Shown in pieces: positions 12,807 to 24,410 of a DNA stretch of 64,000 nt. The DNA lies in contig NC_136016.1 of NCBI RefSeq assembly GCF_048128805.1, positions 19,891,176 through 19,955,175 of the forward strand. The letters are read 5' to 3'. The translations under genes and the position numbers were made by a program. Under the pieces are notes generated by a model. That model was not told the origin of the DNA and searched no databases. It saw nothing but the letters and a program-made list of their open reading frames with translations. The stretch comes from Centroberyx gerrardi. Lineage: Eukaryota > Chordata > Actinopteri > Beryciformes > Berycidae. Numbering within the stretch: position 1 is the first letter of the stretch; each line of letters opens with the position of its first letter.

Positions 12807-13492
12807 AGCCAGCGCTGTTAAACTTTCCTTGGATCCGAGCGAGAAATTTAGTTTCCTTTTCTGGGACCCAGGTTCATAAAAAATATATTGCCGCTCACGT
12901 CATGTGGTGACTTCCACCAGAAATAGGCTCGCGATCCCTAGTTTCAAAACCTCGGCTTTAGAGCGATAGATTGTAGCTTACTTTTTTGGCCCGAAGCGCT
13001 CATTGTAATATATCACAACGCTCAGACCAGCCATAGAAACAAAGTATTGTTTTCATAAACTTTTCTCCCGGAGGAATTCGCCTCGTTTTTCTCTACTCTG
13101 CTTCGCCCCGGCCCTGTAATAGAAGTCAGGGGTCTCTCTTATGAATACCATAAGTTGTGTTTTTGGTGTTACCCTCACAGCTCCGTGCCAGGGGCCACGC
13201 CGGACTTGGAGCCGAGTGTGTGTGTTGGATGAGAGAGAGGAACGGAGTCGGCTCCATCACCACACACCAGAGCTCAGAGCCCCATAAGCCCTGCAGTTAC
13301 AGACCAACCACGAAGACTCGGGCCCAACCAGCGCCACATGCCTACCGAGCGGAGAGAGGGACCGTGGAAATTAGCTGAGGGATCTTTTTCGGAGCAGTTG
13401 CAACACTGACATTCCTCAGCGCTTAGATTTCTAAAACACGAGATCTGAATCTCCTTATTTCTAAACTAAACGAAAAAGGGGGCCGTGTTTTT

Positions 13493-13936
13493 TCATCGGG
13501 GTATTTTTTTTGTTTTTTTTTTAGGAGAGGAAAGTTGGCGGGGTATTTTTTCACGATGGAAGTTATTAGGTTCCGTTTTAAGCGTCACAGTAGCTCTTGA
13601 ATGACATAAACGAAACGACGAGACAAATAGGTTTTTCCTTTCCCTCCCGTTTCCGTCCCTTTCATATACAATCTGCTCTGGCAGGTTATCAGGACTCCCA
13701 GGCAAACGCAGACTTCGGTTAAGGGGTTTGTTGAACCTTCTGAGGTAGCGAGCTCCCTCAGCCTGTGAGTCATCCGAGTAGAGGAACACAGTAAAGATCA
13801 AGAGGAAGAGGAGCGCCCAGCCCAGAATACCACAAGCAGTAATGATAATAACAATTACAAGGCCAAAGGCAATAACCAGGCTTTGACTATAGGACACATC
13901 ACATGGCTGCTGTAAGCTCTTATATAATGAATACTC
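13493..13936 (-). CDS. Unproven minus-strand ORF with one transmembrane segment (candidate exon)
   Basis: A frame open for more than 150 codons on the minus strand, also open upstream of 13936. It is not low-complexity and not in a repeat I can identify. From the codons after 13920 it reads a short Cys-containing segment and then a strongly hydrophobic stretch (SLVIAFGLVIVIIITACG, then ILGWALLFLLIFTVFLY, 13775-13885). A polar tail follows (SDDSQAEGARYLRRFN) with basic and Pro-rich segments. A plausible acceptor 'GAGCTTACAG' ends at 13910-13912. I see no good donor, no convincing ATG start and no homolog that I recognise. The C-terminal 50 codons are Lys/Arg-rich and probably not coding. It lies antisense inside the inferred hs3st intron. 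It may be a real small membrane-protein exon, a pseudogene piece, or chance. Confidence 0.25.
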   Translation of the reverse strand, partial: EYSLYKSLQQPCDVSYSQSLVIAFGLVIVIIITACGILGWALLFLLIFTVFLYSDDSQAEGARYLRRFNKPLNRSLRLPGSPDNLPEQIVYERDGNGRERKNLFVSSFRLCHSRATVTLKTEPNNFHREKIPRQLSSPKKKTKKIPR

Positions 13937-13998
13937 CACAAACCTGTTTATGCAATAGGATACTCTTAACTTTTGTCTGTATTTTCTGTCGGCATGAC

Positions 13999-14341
13999 AC
14001 TATTATAATAGTATTTTTTACTATTTTTCACATTTTAGAATAATAGTTAAGGCATTAAAACTATGAAATAACACAAATGGAATCATGCAGTGACCAAAAA
14101 AGTGTTAAACAAATCAAAACAAGTCAAAAAATGTTATATTTTAGATTTGTTAAAGTAGCCGCCCTTTGCCTTGATGGAAAGGCAAAGGCTTTGGAAAGAA
14201 ATTCATACACAGGCATCAACTTCACTATTTATATTTGTCTAAGAAACTAATTTCAAGCATTTAAGCATAAGCCTTTAGATCAAAATGGCTTTAAGATAAT
14301 GAAAAACATCAGGTGTGTCCAAACTCTTGACTGGTAGTGTA
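13999..14341 (+). mobile_element. Tc1-like MITE (copy 2, left end truncated)
   Basis: It runs from 'TTTTTACTATTTTTCACATT' through 'GCCGCCCTTTGCCTTGATGG' to the terminal 'AGGTGTGTCCAAACTC' and TTGACTGGTAGTGTA. It is closely similar to 31907-32236 and to the reverse complement of 7670-8024. The left inverted repeat is missing. Confidence 0.8.
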
Positions 14342-14719
14342 AGCTTACTTGGTGGCTTAAGTCAAAATATTCTTTAACTTCACATTAAATCTCTCATTCT
14401 CTCTATTTCAGCTCTATTCTCTCTATTGATTTGTAAAGAAGCCTCAGTGAAATGTGAGGTAGAAAGATAAAGAACAAAACATTATTTAGGATTTGTCATT
14501 ATTTAAAATCTCGTGATAAGGTTCGGCTCGTGGTGACGGTTACCCGCAAATGGGGGAAAACAAAGAATACAAGGGGGGGAGTAAAAAAAAAAAAAAAATG
14601 TCATGGCAGCAGCGGCAGAAACTTTTCCAACCCCGCAGTAAGCCTGCAAATACCAGCGGTATGACAGTAATGCGGTTGTTGTCGCAGCGCTAAAAGGACG
14701 TTTCTCTCAGCGTGGAAGA

Positions 14720-14816
14720 GCAGGAGGAGAGGGGGAGTCTGGTGGGGAGGAGGAGGAGGAGGAGGAGGAGGAGAGGGGGAGTCTGGTGGAGGAGGAGGAG
14801 GAGGAGGAGGAGGCGG
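14720..14816. repeat. Duplicated (GGA)n tract
   Basis: The unit 'GAGAGGGGGAGTCTGGTGG' followed by (GGA)n occurs twice in tandem. One strand is entirely purine-rich. Confidence 0.8.
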
Positions 14817-15515
14817 ATGAGAGGAAATTACTTTTCTGAGGTTAATACGGCCTTGTGGTTTTCCTACAGTAGCCGCTCGCAGACTCCCTCCCCGTCTGGT
14901 CCGACATGGTCACTCTGTCAATGCCAGCGGAGGCTAATGTCATGTTTATCTCCCTGTAATCACAGATTTAGCCCACTAATTACAAAGCCAAATCAGAAAG
15001 CCTTCAAGGCAAGCGAGGCATCATCAAAGGAATGTTACGAGAATTAGGAGAATATCGAGGGAATGTATTAATGTTTCGTAATATATAAAGGTTTTTTTTT
15101 TTAATATAGAACATATGTGGGCATTTTCTAAAGCATACTCTCTGTTTAGAGTACAATTTTATTAATAGAAATCTCTCTAAATTGTCTTTCTGTATACACT
15201 GGGGCTCAAGGTTGGAACAAACGTACTCTACCTAGTAAACAGACTTCATTAAACTCATATGATGTTTCGGTTGACAAAATACTGTTACATGAAATCTACA
15301 CTCCTTCTAGATTGTGGTAATTTTAGTTGCTCACTTTATACAGAATTTCCTGTAGCATATATAAGATAATTTTGTTTTAATTTCTACTTTTAATATGTCG
15401 TATTAATGTTCATGTATGCTGCCATTAACCTTTCCACCATGTCTCTTTTACAACCAAGGACCACAATGGAAACAAGTGTTTGACTTTATTGTGTAATCCT
15501 TGACAATGTTCTTTT

Positions 15516-15520
15516 CTCTC

Positions 15521-15560
<40 letters not shown>

Positions 15561-15576
15561 CCGCTCTCTCTCTCTC

Positions 15577-15635
<59 letters not shown>

Positions 15636-15638
15636 CAG
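15516..15638 (+). repeat. (CT)n tract serving as the polypyrimidine tract of the hs3st acceptor
   Basis: About 115 bp of nearly pure CT repeats run directly into 'CTCTCCAG', the splice acceptor at 15637-15638. The microsatellite therefore occupies the position of the polypyrimidine tract and probably the branch-site region. Confidence 0.85.
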
Positions 15639-16257
15639 GAACCTGATGCCTCGTACGTTGGAGGGTCAGATCACCATGGAGAAAACCCCCAGCTACTTCA
15701 TCACCAAAGAAGCCCCTCGCCGCGTCTTCTCCATGAGCCGCCACACCAAGCTCATCGTGGTGGTGCGCGACCCCGTGACCCGGGCCGTGTCCGACTACAC
15801 CCAGACCCTGACCAAGTCCCCCGGCCTCCCGTCCTTCCAGAACCTGGCCTTCCGTAACTCCACCACGGGCCTCATCGACACGTCCTGGAGCGCCGTGCGC
15901 ATCGGCATCTACGCCAAGCACCTGGAGAACTGGCTGCGCTTCTTCCCGCTCTCCCGCTTCCTCTTCGTCAGCGGCGAGCGCCTGGTGACGGACCCGGCGG
16001 GCGAGATGGGCCGGGTCCAGGACTTCCTGGGACTCAAGCGCGTGGTGACGGACAAGCACTTCTACTTCAACCAGACCAAAGGTTTCCCCTGCCTGAAGAA
16101 GCCGGAGGGGAGCAGCAGGCCTCGCTGCCTGGGGAAGTCGAAGGGCCGGCCCCATCCCCAGATCCCCTCCGAGGTCCTGCTCCGGCTCAGGGACTTCTAC
16201 AGACCCTTCAACCTCAAGTTCTACCAGATGACGGGCCAAGACTTCGGCTGGGACTGA
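15639..16257 (+). CDS. hs3st6: Heparan sulfate glucosamine 3-O-sulfotransferase, terminal exon (HS3ST3/6 type)
   Basis: The terminal coding exon encodes 205 residues of the sulfotransferase domain of a Golgi type II enzyme that transfers sulfate from PAPS to the 3-OH of glucosamine in heparan sulfate. The first base completes a split Arg codon, then the frame reads [20 protein letters not shown], a family signature. [18 protein letters not shown] is the 3'-phosphate-binding segment of PAPS sulfotransferases. FVSGERL, a Cys pair in GFPCLKK and [10 protein letters not shown] (the conserved disulfide loop), and the C-terminus [12 protein letters not shown] follow. Stop TGA is at 16255-16257. The catalytic Glu and the 5'-PAPS loop lie in exon 1, outside the window. 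The domain is clearly of the HS3ST3/HS3ST6 class rather than HS3ST1 or 5. The choice of hs3st6 rests on linkage to meiob, mlst8, bricd5 and pgp as on human 16p13.3; an hs3st3-like name is possible. Codons are strongly GC-ending, unlike the flanks. Confidence 0.92.
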
Positions 16258-17546
16258 ACGGCTGAATCACCAAAGCTCTTACAGTAAAAGTCTGTGGAGT
16301 TCTTGTTCAACCAACTGACAAAACTCAATAGGGATATGTTAAGACATTCTGTGTTACCAAAGCTTTTACTGTGTGGAATACGTCTTTTCTTCATGTCCTC
16401 TGATCTATAAGCTCTGGTGCTGTTTTCCTTCCAGGTTTTCTACCAAATAACGACGCCCTTATGGTAACAACACTATGCCAACAAAGCTTTTGAGAGCTTC
16501 AAGCCCCGGTGTCCACAGCCACTGTAACAAGCAGCGCTAAACAAAAGCTTGTGGGAAGCGCTGGTCGCTGCTCCTGCTGCCGCCGCTGTGTGACGAGCGA
16601 AAAAACCTCGTTTGAAGCGCGCTGCTTGTTTGCTTAAAGTTGAAATATTTTTAACTTCTAGCACTTGGCGCCCCGAGTGCCAAAAATACGCTAAGCTCTC
16701 AGCGCTGTCCAGAACACTCAACAGCACGACCTCTCCATTGAAAATAAGCCGAAAAAGAAGCCAGCAACGTAAGGAGAGGTTCCTAAAGTTAAACCAAATG
16801 ACGAGACGTGAGAGTAACGAGCCTTGACAGAAGGGCAAAGCTATGATAAACCAAATGACATATTGGAGCTGTGAGAAGCAGACGGGAACTACAAAAGCAA
16901 CACAGAAACAGCGAAGAAAGCAACAAGCAGAGATCTTTGAATTATGCACAATAGAACAATCAAAATAAAGGAAATGTAAATAGAATGATGTCTATTGTTG
17001 AGACAAAACAATTCGTCGTAATCACCACTGAGTATATTTTCTGAATCATTTTTGTTCTTTATATATATGAAGTCCTTTTTCTCCAGTTCATTCAGTAATG
17101 CAAGCTCAAAGTCTTTTCAAGAACTCTTTTTAATGACATAAAAAGATATCTGTATATCTTATTCTGATGCAAAAAAAAAAGTACCAGAATTGTAAAAACA
17201 CGATCTATTATGTGCTGTAAATTTGCTGTTATTTATGTTTTGCCAGTGTAATGCTTTTATGAACTGTTATTGACAGACCATATCTGTATCTGTGATTGTT
17301 TTCTACTTCATTTGATTGATCATTGACACTCAACTTCACAAACTGTATTTCTTTTCAACTGTATATTTCTGAAAGCCTAATTTATAAGATGACAAAATAT
17401 TGTCGAGATGTTTTCTCTGATACTTTTGTATTTGAACATGCCGAGATTCTGACTAAAACTTTTATTCTGAAAAGAGCGTCTTCTGTGTTTACATTCTTGT
17501 TTAAAGTGGTAATCCTCTTCTTTTTTTTTTTTTTACATCTATGTTG
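16258..17546 (+). other. hs3st 3' untranslated region and flank
   Basis: No gene is visible. A candidate poly(A) signal AATAAA lies at 16964-16969, about 700 bp after the stop. The GC-rich part at 16490-16760 ('AGCGCTAAACAAAAGCTTG', 'GGCGCCCCGAGTGCC') has the look of a decayed DNA-transposon fragment and generates a spurious minus-strand open frame. Beyond 17000 the sequence is AT-rich, typical of a fish 3' UTR or flank. Confidence 0.45.
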
Positions 17547-17618
17547 CTAAGCGCTCATTGCTGTGGTGTTTCTGCACTGCATTTCCCAGAGATCACCTGT
17601 CAATCAAACAGTTAAACT
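17547..17618 (+). repeat. Interspersed repeat family R3 (fragment)
   Basis: Only the 5' end, from 'GTTGCTAAGCGCTCATTGC' through 'CACCTGTCAATCAAACAG', then it breaks off. A T-rich run precedes it, as in the 21.2-kb copy. Confidence 0.75.
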
Positions 17619-19014
17619 GTATGAAATCAAGTTGTTTACTCACAAACCGTATGACTGAAGAGGTCTAAATCATTAAGGATAAGGAATATTATCCTTTATT
17701 TACCTTTACCATAAGTGAGTGGTCAAACACTTCAGCTGCCCCAACAGGCCCCAGTGGAAGTGTGCAGGGGGGGAATGGGGGGGTAGAGGAGAGGAAAGGG
17801 GGGTCATGTGGCTGCAGGCCTCCAGGGCTAAATTTGAAGTTAACGCAGGACGCTGGTTTTTCTGATGTGTAAGCAATCAATTCAGCGGGGTGATTGGAGA
17901 CCTTTTGGGGATGGCAATCTTTGACCTGCTCGCTCCCCCTTGACCTGTGAGCCTGGGCACCATAAACTGCTGACCGCTACCGCCATACTGCTTAATGGAG
18001 TCGCCCTGCATGGGCTATACACTCTCTCTCACATACACACACACACACACACACAAACACAAACACACACACATACAACAACTACCCCCTGATCCATTAA
18101 TATTGCATTCTCAACCTCTGGGACCTCCACTGAAGGGAGATGGCCTGGATCAATAACTGCCTGTTTAGTTTATAGGCAGCGGGGATATGTGCTCATACGT
18201 ACCATGTCTCCCTGTCACTTTGATTTAGCTCGGGGGTCGGGCCCAGGTCGCTATCACACATTTGTAAAATATTATTTAACACGTGATTTATCTGCCGTAC
18301 ATCTCTAATCGATGCAGCGCCTGAGCAGAAATACACGAGGGCGTATTCGTGTATCCTGGACCTGGATGTGATTTTAATCTTTCCTACATAGACACTATGG
18401 GGTTTATATATATTCCATTCAGCTACTCTTTTATTTATGTTGTCGTTAAAGCTCTTATTCCGTTTCATTACAAATCAGCGATGGTATCAGTTTGATTCAA
18501 TTCCCTTATTACTATTCCTCACCAGGTATATCCATGTAAGGGTGATAAAGGAGGACAATCCCACGAGATGGGGCAAGCAGGAATCAAAATGGCTTCTGGT
18601 CTGTTACTGATGGAGCAAATGTACAGGTTTGTGTGTGGAAACATAATATGGTTGATGAAATAGAGGATGTAGAACGATAACTATAAAGATAACTATAACT
18701 ATAAAAACACTTAAATGGTTTTAAGTAAATAGAAAGTCTCCCACTTCCCATTTCTTCCCACCACAACGATAACTATAAAAACATCCAAAACCATAACTAT
18801 AACTCATTTTTGGTTCAATCTCAGATTTTGTGGATGCTGGGACAACCATAAAACATTTTCAACCAATCAAATGAAAGTTCTAAGAGTGAATGGGGCGGAG
18901 CTCCATATCGGAGGAGATCACACATATCATTATAGCATGAATGCTTGAGCAACAATGTATCATTATAGTTTCTAATTATCTTGTTCTATATGTGAATGGG
19001 CCTTTATTTTTTTA
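17619..19014. other. Intergenic, no gene seen
   Basis: Holds a (CA)n tract at 18031-18075 and an irregular (ATAACT)n-like patch at 18675-18800. I see nothing else. Confidence 0.6.
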
Positions 19015-19165
19015 TTCCAGAACTCATCAGCCACTTTCACTAATATATCAGCCGACTAGATTTTCAGAATAGAAAAGACTCTCAAATTGATGACTGGTTA
19101 CCTTGCAACAGCCAAAAATTGACTAGCATTTGACTGGCGGCTGGTGTTAATTTTCCACCCTGCAT
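19015..19165 (-). repeat. Interspersed repeat family R9 (copy 1)
   Basis: The minus strand reads 'CAGGGTGGAAAATTAACACC' and then repeated GCC/CAGTC-type words. Relatives are at 52284-52475 and 59703-60245 (plus strand), where 'TTAACACCAG' and 'AGTGGCTGGT' recur. Confidence 0.65.
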
Positions 19166-19619
19166 ACTCTTCCGTCGTAGAATTTCTTGAAGTCACACAA
19201 CCCCATTCATGGATGAGGAGTGCGTAAAGGGAATCAGCCAGCTATGTCGTTGAGTTTCCCCCCGGTGAAAAGTTCCCTTTATGCCTCTCTCTGCACCAGA
19301 GAGTCCTGAGACCTGAGATAGCAGCAAATCTTTCATTCATCAGCTGACTGCAGTCATTCAGGCTTGAAGGTATTGATATGCAAACAAGACGGTTCAGCCG
19401 TAGGTCTGCAGAACAGGCCTTTATCCCAAAGCCCTGGCTCCGCTCCTGATACATTTCTGTGTCGCTCGCACAATGACCCTCCTGTCAACGGCCCGTATGA
19501 GCGTCTGGCTCCGCAAGATCCAAACACGCACGGATTAGACCGAACCCGGATACGGGGATGAATGGGTGGATGCCACCCCTTTGGATCCTTACACCCTTAA
19601 TGAAAGTGGTTGGTGACCC

Positions 19620-19845
19620 TTGCTGAGGAGGTCAAGTATCCTCATTCAGAGGGGAGCGGCTACTTCAGGACGGCCTGCCAGTCTGCCAGCCTGCTCACAG
19701 GGCACTGCGTGGGTTCAATCAGGCATGGAACAGCTGCTGGATAGGTGGAAGTTTACTATCAGAAACCAAAACAATGACCAGGCAGTAACCCTGAATTTCC
19801 CCAAGGCGATCAATAAAGAGCTATCTTATCTTATCTTAATTGCAC
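19620..19845 (+). repeat. Probable retroelement 3' tail
   Basis: 'GAATTTCCCCAAGGCGATCA' and ATAAAGAGC followed by (TATCT)n at 19790-19838 is the kind of 3' end seen in fish LINE/SINE insertions. The 5' part is not recognised, and no reverse-transcriptase frame is present. Confidence 0.45.
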
Positions 19846-19984
19846 TTATGGGCAATATACATGCCTATGAGAGACACAATCAGGAATTTCTTTATATACC
19901 TCGCCATTATTGCTCATTAACTTGAGCATTGGCCATTAAGCAGTTACAGTGAATCCAAGAATAAAACACCACACTTTCACCTGC

Positions 19985-20380
19985 CACATCTACACATATC
20001 AAAAATGTGATTATAATGTGATTAAGGCGATTATGTGAGTAAAGCAGAGCCTATGTAGAGTCAGCGAAATCGCAGTAGCATACAGTATGTGGAGTCTCCA
20101 ATTTTACTCGTATTAACTGAGACCAGACAGAACATGGATACACTTTAATCACATTTCTTTAATTATGATCAAGTTGTGCATGTGTAGTTGGTGATGGAGT
20201 TCATGTTCTGTCAGGGGCACCTATCACTCAAAAAGCCATTATACGCAACAACCACATGTTAATAAACTGGATTATTAGGGGAGGTGTCACTTGGCACAAT
20301 CATGCAGCTTAATTGCACTATATATATACTTCATCGGACCACTAGTGGCATGACTGTGTGTATGTAAACGTAGCCAGTGA
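19985..20380 (+). repeat. Interspersed repeat related to 6860-7015
   Basis: Starts with 'CAAAAATGTGATTATAATG', matching the minus strand at 6.94-7.0 kb. The remainder, up to 'GTATGTAAACG' at about 20360, is AT-rich and open to no long frame. Confidence 0.5.
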
Positions 20381-21221
20381 GTCAGAGTACAATACTGTTC
20401 CCATTGCAGCCACACACAGTCCACCTCTCGTCCACATTCCCATCTAATGACTGGAACAACATCTCCTCTCTCCCCTGAAGTGACTTGAACAACTGTCCCT
20501 GCTTCCCGGTCTGCTCCGCTGCTGGGGGTCAGGATCAGCCCCGGCCACCCCAGAGGTCAGAGGTCAAAGTGCATTCCACCACCAAGGGTCACCTATGGTC
20601 ATCTGACCCTCATATACAGAAGGTTATTCTCAGACTGATGAGGGGAAAGTGATGAATCTGTTACAGCCGTCATGTAATGGACTCATTTACTGTGAATGAT
20701 AGAGCTAAATTGCTCATTATTGAGGAAATTGCACAGGGTGAAACCTCTCTGTGTGACATTATTATGTATGATCCCTTATGTTTTGCTGGATCGCTGCTGA
20801 GCAGGACTGTACGATGGCTTCTCTGTGGGTGGTACCACTTCAATCAGCTACAAAATAATACATCAAACTGAATTGCAGATCACACAATCAAAAATAAACC
20901 TCAAATGAGGCGTAGATTTAATGAAATAACTGCCTACCAGACAGATTAAACTGTTGATCATCCTGTCTCTGTAGGTGGGGTGTGTCCTGGTGGTCATGTG
21001 ACAGAGGAGTCATCTGTTGCCCTTTGACCCCGGGGCAGGGGAAGTGTGAGGAGCAGGGAGAGTGTCCTGTCAGCCAGACATACCTGAGTCTGACACTTCA
21101 ACTCTATCTCTGTTTCTCAACATTTAGCCCTTTTTTAACATTTAACAGCCATTTTGTCTCTATTCTTTATAATGGTAATCCATGAGATACTTGTTTTTTT
21201 TTTATTGTGGTGACATGTTTG
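20381..21221. other. Intergenic, no gene seen
   Basis: Unique-looking sequence with two copies of short 'GGTCA' words and no supported exon. Confidence 0.5.
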
Positions 21222-21632
21222 GCTCTAAGCGCTCATTGCTGTGGTGTTTCTGCACTGCACTACCCAGAGATCACCTGTCAATCAAACAGTGTGGGCGGGA
21301 CTGTGACGTCTTTTTCCTTGGATTTTCTGTTGATGCAGTTTGAGTTTCTCTTTTCTTCGTCTGTTCAGTCATGGTGGCTATCGCTGCTCATGCTAACTAC
21401 CCAGTTCTTCTTCTGTTTATTCCAAACAAACCGGAAACATAAAACGCATCACTTCCTGTGTGCCAGAGGATTTTTCCCAGGAAAGATCTACCAGACACTG
21501 GGTGTTTAGAACAGCAAATGTAAAAGCTTTCATGACTTGAGTATAGGCTGAATTGCTTTTGTGTCTATCTTTGATAGAGTAGCAAAAGGGGCATTTATTT
21601 CTATGTACATTTCACAGATTATTACTTTAAGA
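21222..21632 (+). repeat. Interspersed repeat family R3 (near full-length copy)
   Basis: The clearest copy: 'AAGCGCTCATTGCTGTGGTG' at the left, 'GGCTATCGCTGCTCATGC' in the middle, 'TTATTTCTATGTACATTTCA' and ATTACTTTAAG at the right. About 410 bp, no coding frame. Confidence 0.8.
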
Positions 21633-23663
21633 CAATCTACCTCTGTCACAATTCATTGGCTACCTAACTAGTGTAATTACTGAGCTAAAATGACGTATAA
21701 CACAAAACACACATATCTGTTACTATGTCACTTTTAGCGCAAGAGAGGTGTCATAATATGGAAAATCCAGCTCAGTTGCTACTAATCAACTGTGACACAC
21801 AAAGAGATACAAGTGTACCTTGAGGGCCTATATTGGCAGTAAATACACAGCAAGTGAATTCAAAGCATGGCGCAGTTCTTGAGTGAAAGACTGGGGAATC
21901 TCGCTCTCACCCTGCGAACACAAACTTGGTCAAGTCAAAAGGGAATTGGAATCAAAGACATCAAAAAACATCAAAAAAATTGTCCTCCAAACTCTCAGTA
22001 CTGCTGTTGTCTGTTTATCATAACAAGAGTTTGTCTGAATTGATGCCAAATCATAGAGGCTGTGATTGGTTTAATATGAGGCCTCGCTCTGCAGCGACGA
22101 GCCGGTCTCAAATTAAGAGAAAACACTCAGTTCTGGCTGCAAGAGCTGCATTCCTCCAGCGAAGCGGAGAGGATTTGCACCCGTGTTTCCTCTCTAATTA
22201 GCAGATCAAGGGAGGAACACAGACATGTACCATACATTAATTACAAATCACTGGGAATAAACCCAAGATCCTGTGTTACTTGCTGGTATATTGCTGGTAT
22301 TTTCCATTTGAAAGGCCTCCTGATGACAGTTTGCTTAATGAATAGGCACTCTCATTGATTCCACCATATGTTCAGCAGAGCCAGTTCAATGAGGTTTTAT
22401 ATTGTTTCAGATCCAAGATGTTTGGTGGTTCGCTCATTTAAGGTTTCAGAGGGAGGAAGCACTGAAGGAAGAGGGACAGAAAAAGGGGGGGGCGGCCGGA
22501 TGAACAGATTAAAGAGCTGGATTTGCTTTGTTAATGATGATAGGGAACAGGTTCTCCTTTAATATGTCGAGAAAAGCGGTTGAGTAAGGAAAAGAGGGGA
22601 AAGCACAGCCGACAACTCGCCCTCGGGGAGGGTCATTAACACTTAATGAAGCTCACCCCACAGTGGATATCTATGGATGACCTTTGACCCTCAAAGTGCA
22701 TGTCAATGATCTGCTGTCCAAATGACCAAACTCCTGAACCTGCCAAATGCTTAGAGACAAGCTAGTTGTCCTACTGGGGATATGCAGTTATTATAGATAA
22801 TGAACTATGAATAAAACTCAGACTAAAACTACTGTATGAAAAAGACATCTTAGTTTAATGAAATTCGAAATTAACTGTGTAAAAAAACAAAACTACTAAA
22901 ATAACACAACTGTCTCTGTTTTGAAAACTAAGTGAAATATCATTAAGAATTATTTTCAGTGTTTGTCTTTTGTTCAGACTCAAAATGCGAGTGGAGTGTA
23001 GGAGAGAAACATTTAAATATGGTAATTCTCAAACTTGTCTACTTCTGCATTTCCCATTGAACTGAAACATTAAAAAAGCTGAACTTGACACAATCAGCTT
23101 AGCCAAGACAATCAAGATAGAAAAACATTTAAAAAAAAATTTTTAAATAGAAAACTTAAAATAACGAAGCTTAACTAAATGTTTTTACATTAAAGTGAAA
23201 ATCAAATCAAGTCAAAAGTTAAAAATAACACCATAGTTGTTGATTTTGTGATTGATTTTATTTTATTTTTAAGTACTTTTGTATCGTTACTTTTCTCCCA
23301 AAAAAAAAATCACAAATAATTGTAAATTAAAAGGAACAAAACAAACACTTCACACAAAAAAAAGCAATAAAATCAGCTCTAATAAAATCAATATGCCTAT
23401 GTGAGTCTTCTGCAGGTAACATGAGAACCCAGGAGGACCAAACCCCCCACTACGCCTTACTAGCTTTACTTTCCTATAGTTAACTCTCCTATAGTGTTAA
23501 TTAGCCCCCCTGTCTGTGTGTGTGTGTGTGTGGGACCGGCCATCACACAGCTGTTTCTGAAGCTTTACATTCATCCTCTGCTCTGTAGCCTGTAATCCAA
23601 AAGCCTCAACACTCAAGTTCACTTCACACAGACCAGAGGAGACTCTAAACAGAAACATTTTTT
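21633..23663. other. Intergenic, no gene seen
   Basis: AT-rich with poly(A)-type stretches at 23100-23350 and a short (GT)n at 23514-23532. No supported gene. Confidence 0.55.
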
Positions 23664-24194
23664 GTTGCTCAGCGTTCATTGCTGTGGTGTTTCTGCACTT
23701 CACTTCCCAGAGATCACCTGTCAATCAAACAGTGTGGGCAGGACTGTGACTGTGTCTTTCTCCTTGAATTTACTGTTGATGCAGTTTGAGTTTCTACAGA
23801 GAAATCCGTTCGCACAGGTTACAAATCCGTTCGCATGGATTTACACATCGAGTTTTTTTTTCTACCATGTGACCCCAGAGGGGCTCCGTAAGTTTCTGTA
23901 GCTGGCGCTCTTTTCTTTGTCTGTTCAGCCATGGTGGCTATCGCTGCTCATGCTAACTACCCAGTTCTTCTTCTATTGATTCAGAAACAAAGCAGAAACA
24001 CATCACTTCCTGGGCGCCAGAGGATTTTTCCCGGGAAAGACCGACCAGACTCCCGGTGTTTAGAACAGCAAATGGAAAAGCTTTCATGAACTGGATATAG
24101 GCTGAATCATTGTTGTGTTACATCAACTGACAATAGAGAGCAGCAAAATGGACATTTATTTATATGAAAATGCCACAGACTATTACTTTAAGTC
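23664..24194 (+). repeat. Interspersed repeat family R3 (longest copy)
   Basis: Matches 21222-21632 end to end but carries an extra segment at about 23800-23900, with 'AAATCCGTTCGCA' repeated twice. The right end, 'ATTACTTTAAGTC', is intact. Confidence 0.8.
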
Positions 24195-24410
24195 AAATGT
24201 TTGTGCATGTATAGGCAGTAGCAACACACACACACACACACACCTCTATTCCCCATTCCCAACCCCTCATTCTATCCCTCCCATCCCCCTCCCTCCCTCC
24301 TGTCCTCCTCTCCTCTGCACCGAAAGGTAAATTAGATGCCATTCCACATAACAGATGTCTGGGGAGTCGGGTCTCCTCCTGTGTGCTGGAGTCCTTCTCT
24401 AAAGACTCAC

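Larger units (their letters stand above)
1..15638 (+). other. Probable long intron upstream of the hs3st terminal exon (non-coding, repeat-rich)
   Basis: No frame here encodes the first-exon hallmarks of 3-O-sulfotransferases (membrane anchor, PAPS-binding loop with a GVKKGGTRA-like motif), so exon 1 lies before the window and this stretch is inferred to be intron. Blocks without a listed repeat show nothing coding to me: 1-1457, 2521-2835, 2887-3335, 3801-6010, 6107-6859, 7016-7293, 8025-8547, 8970-9292, 9844-10189, 12807-13492 and 14342-14719. The AT-rich stretches at 5400-5930 and 6360-6660 look like ordinary non-coding DNA. Confidence 0.6.

Noticed and set aside
15448-16239. 263-codon minus-strand open frame
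   Set aside because: It is exactly antisense to the hs3st terminal exon and ends in a repeat-coded RERE tail. The plus frame has clear family motifs.
16473-16949. 158-codon minus frame downstream of hs3st
   Set aside because: Lies in a probable transposon-derived piece of the 3' UTR; no motif, no splice partner, Cys/Phe-rich by chance.
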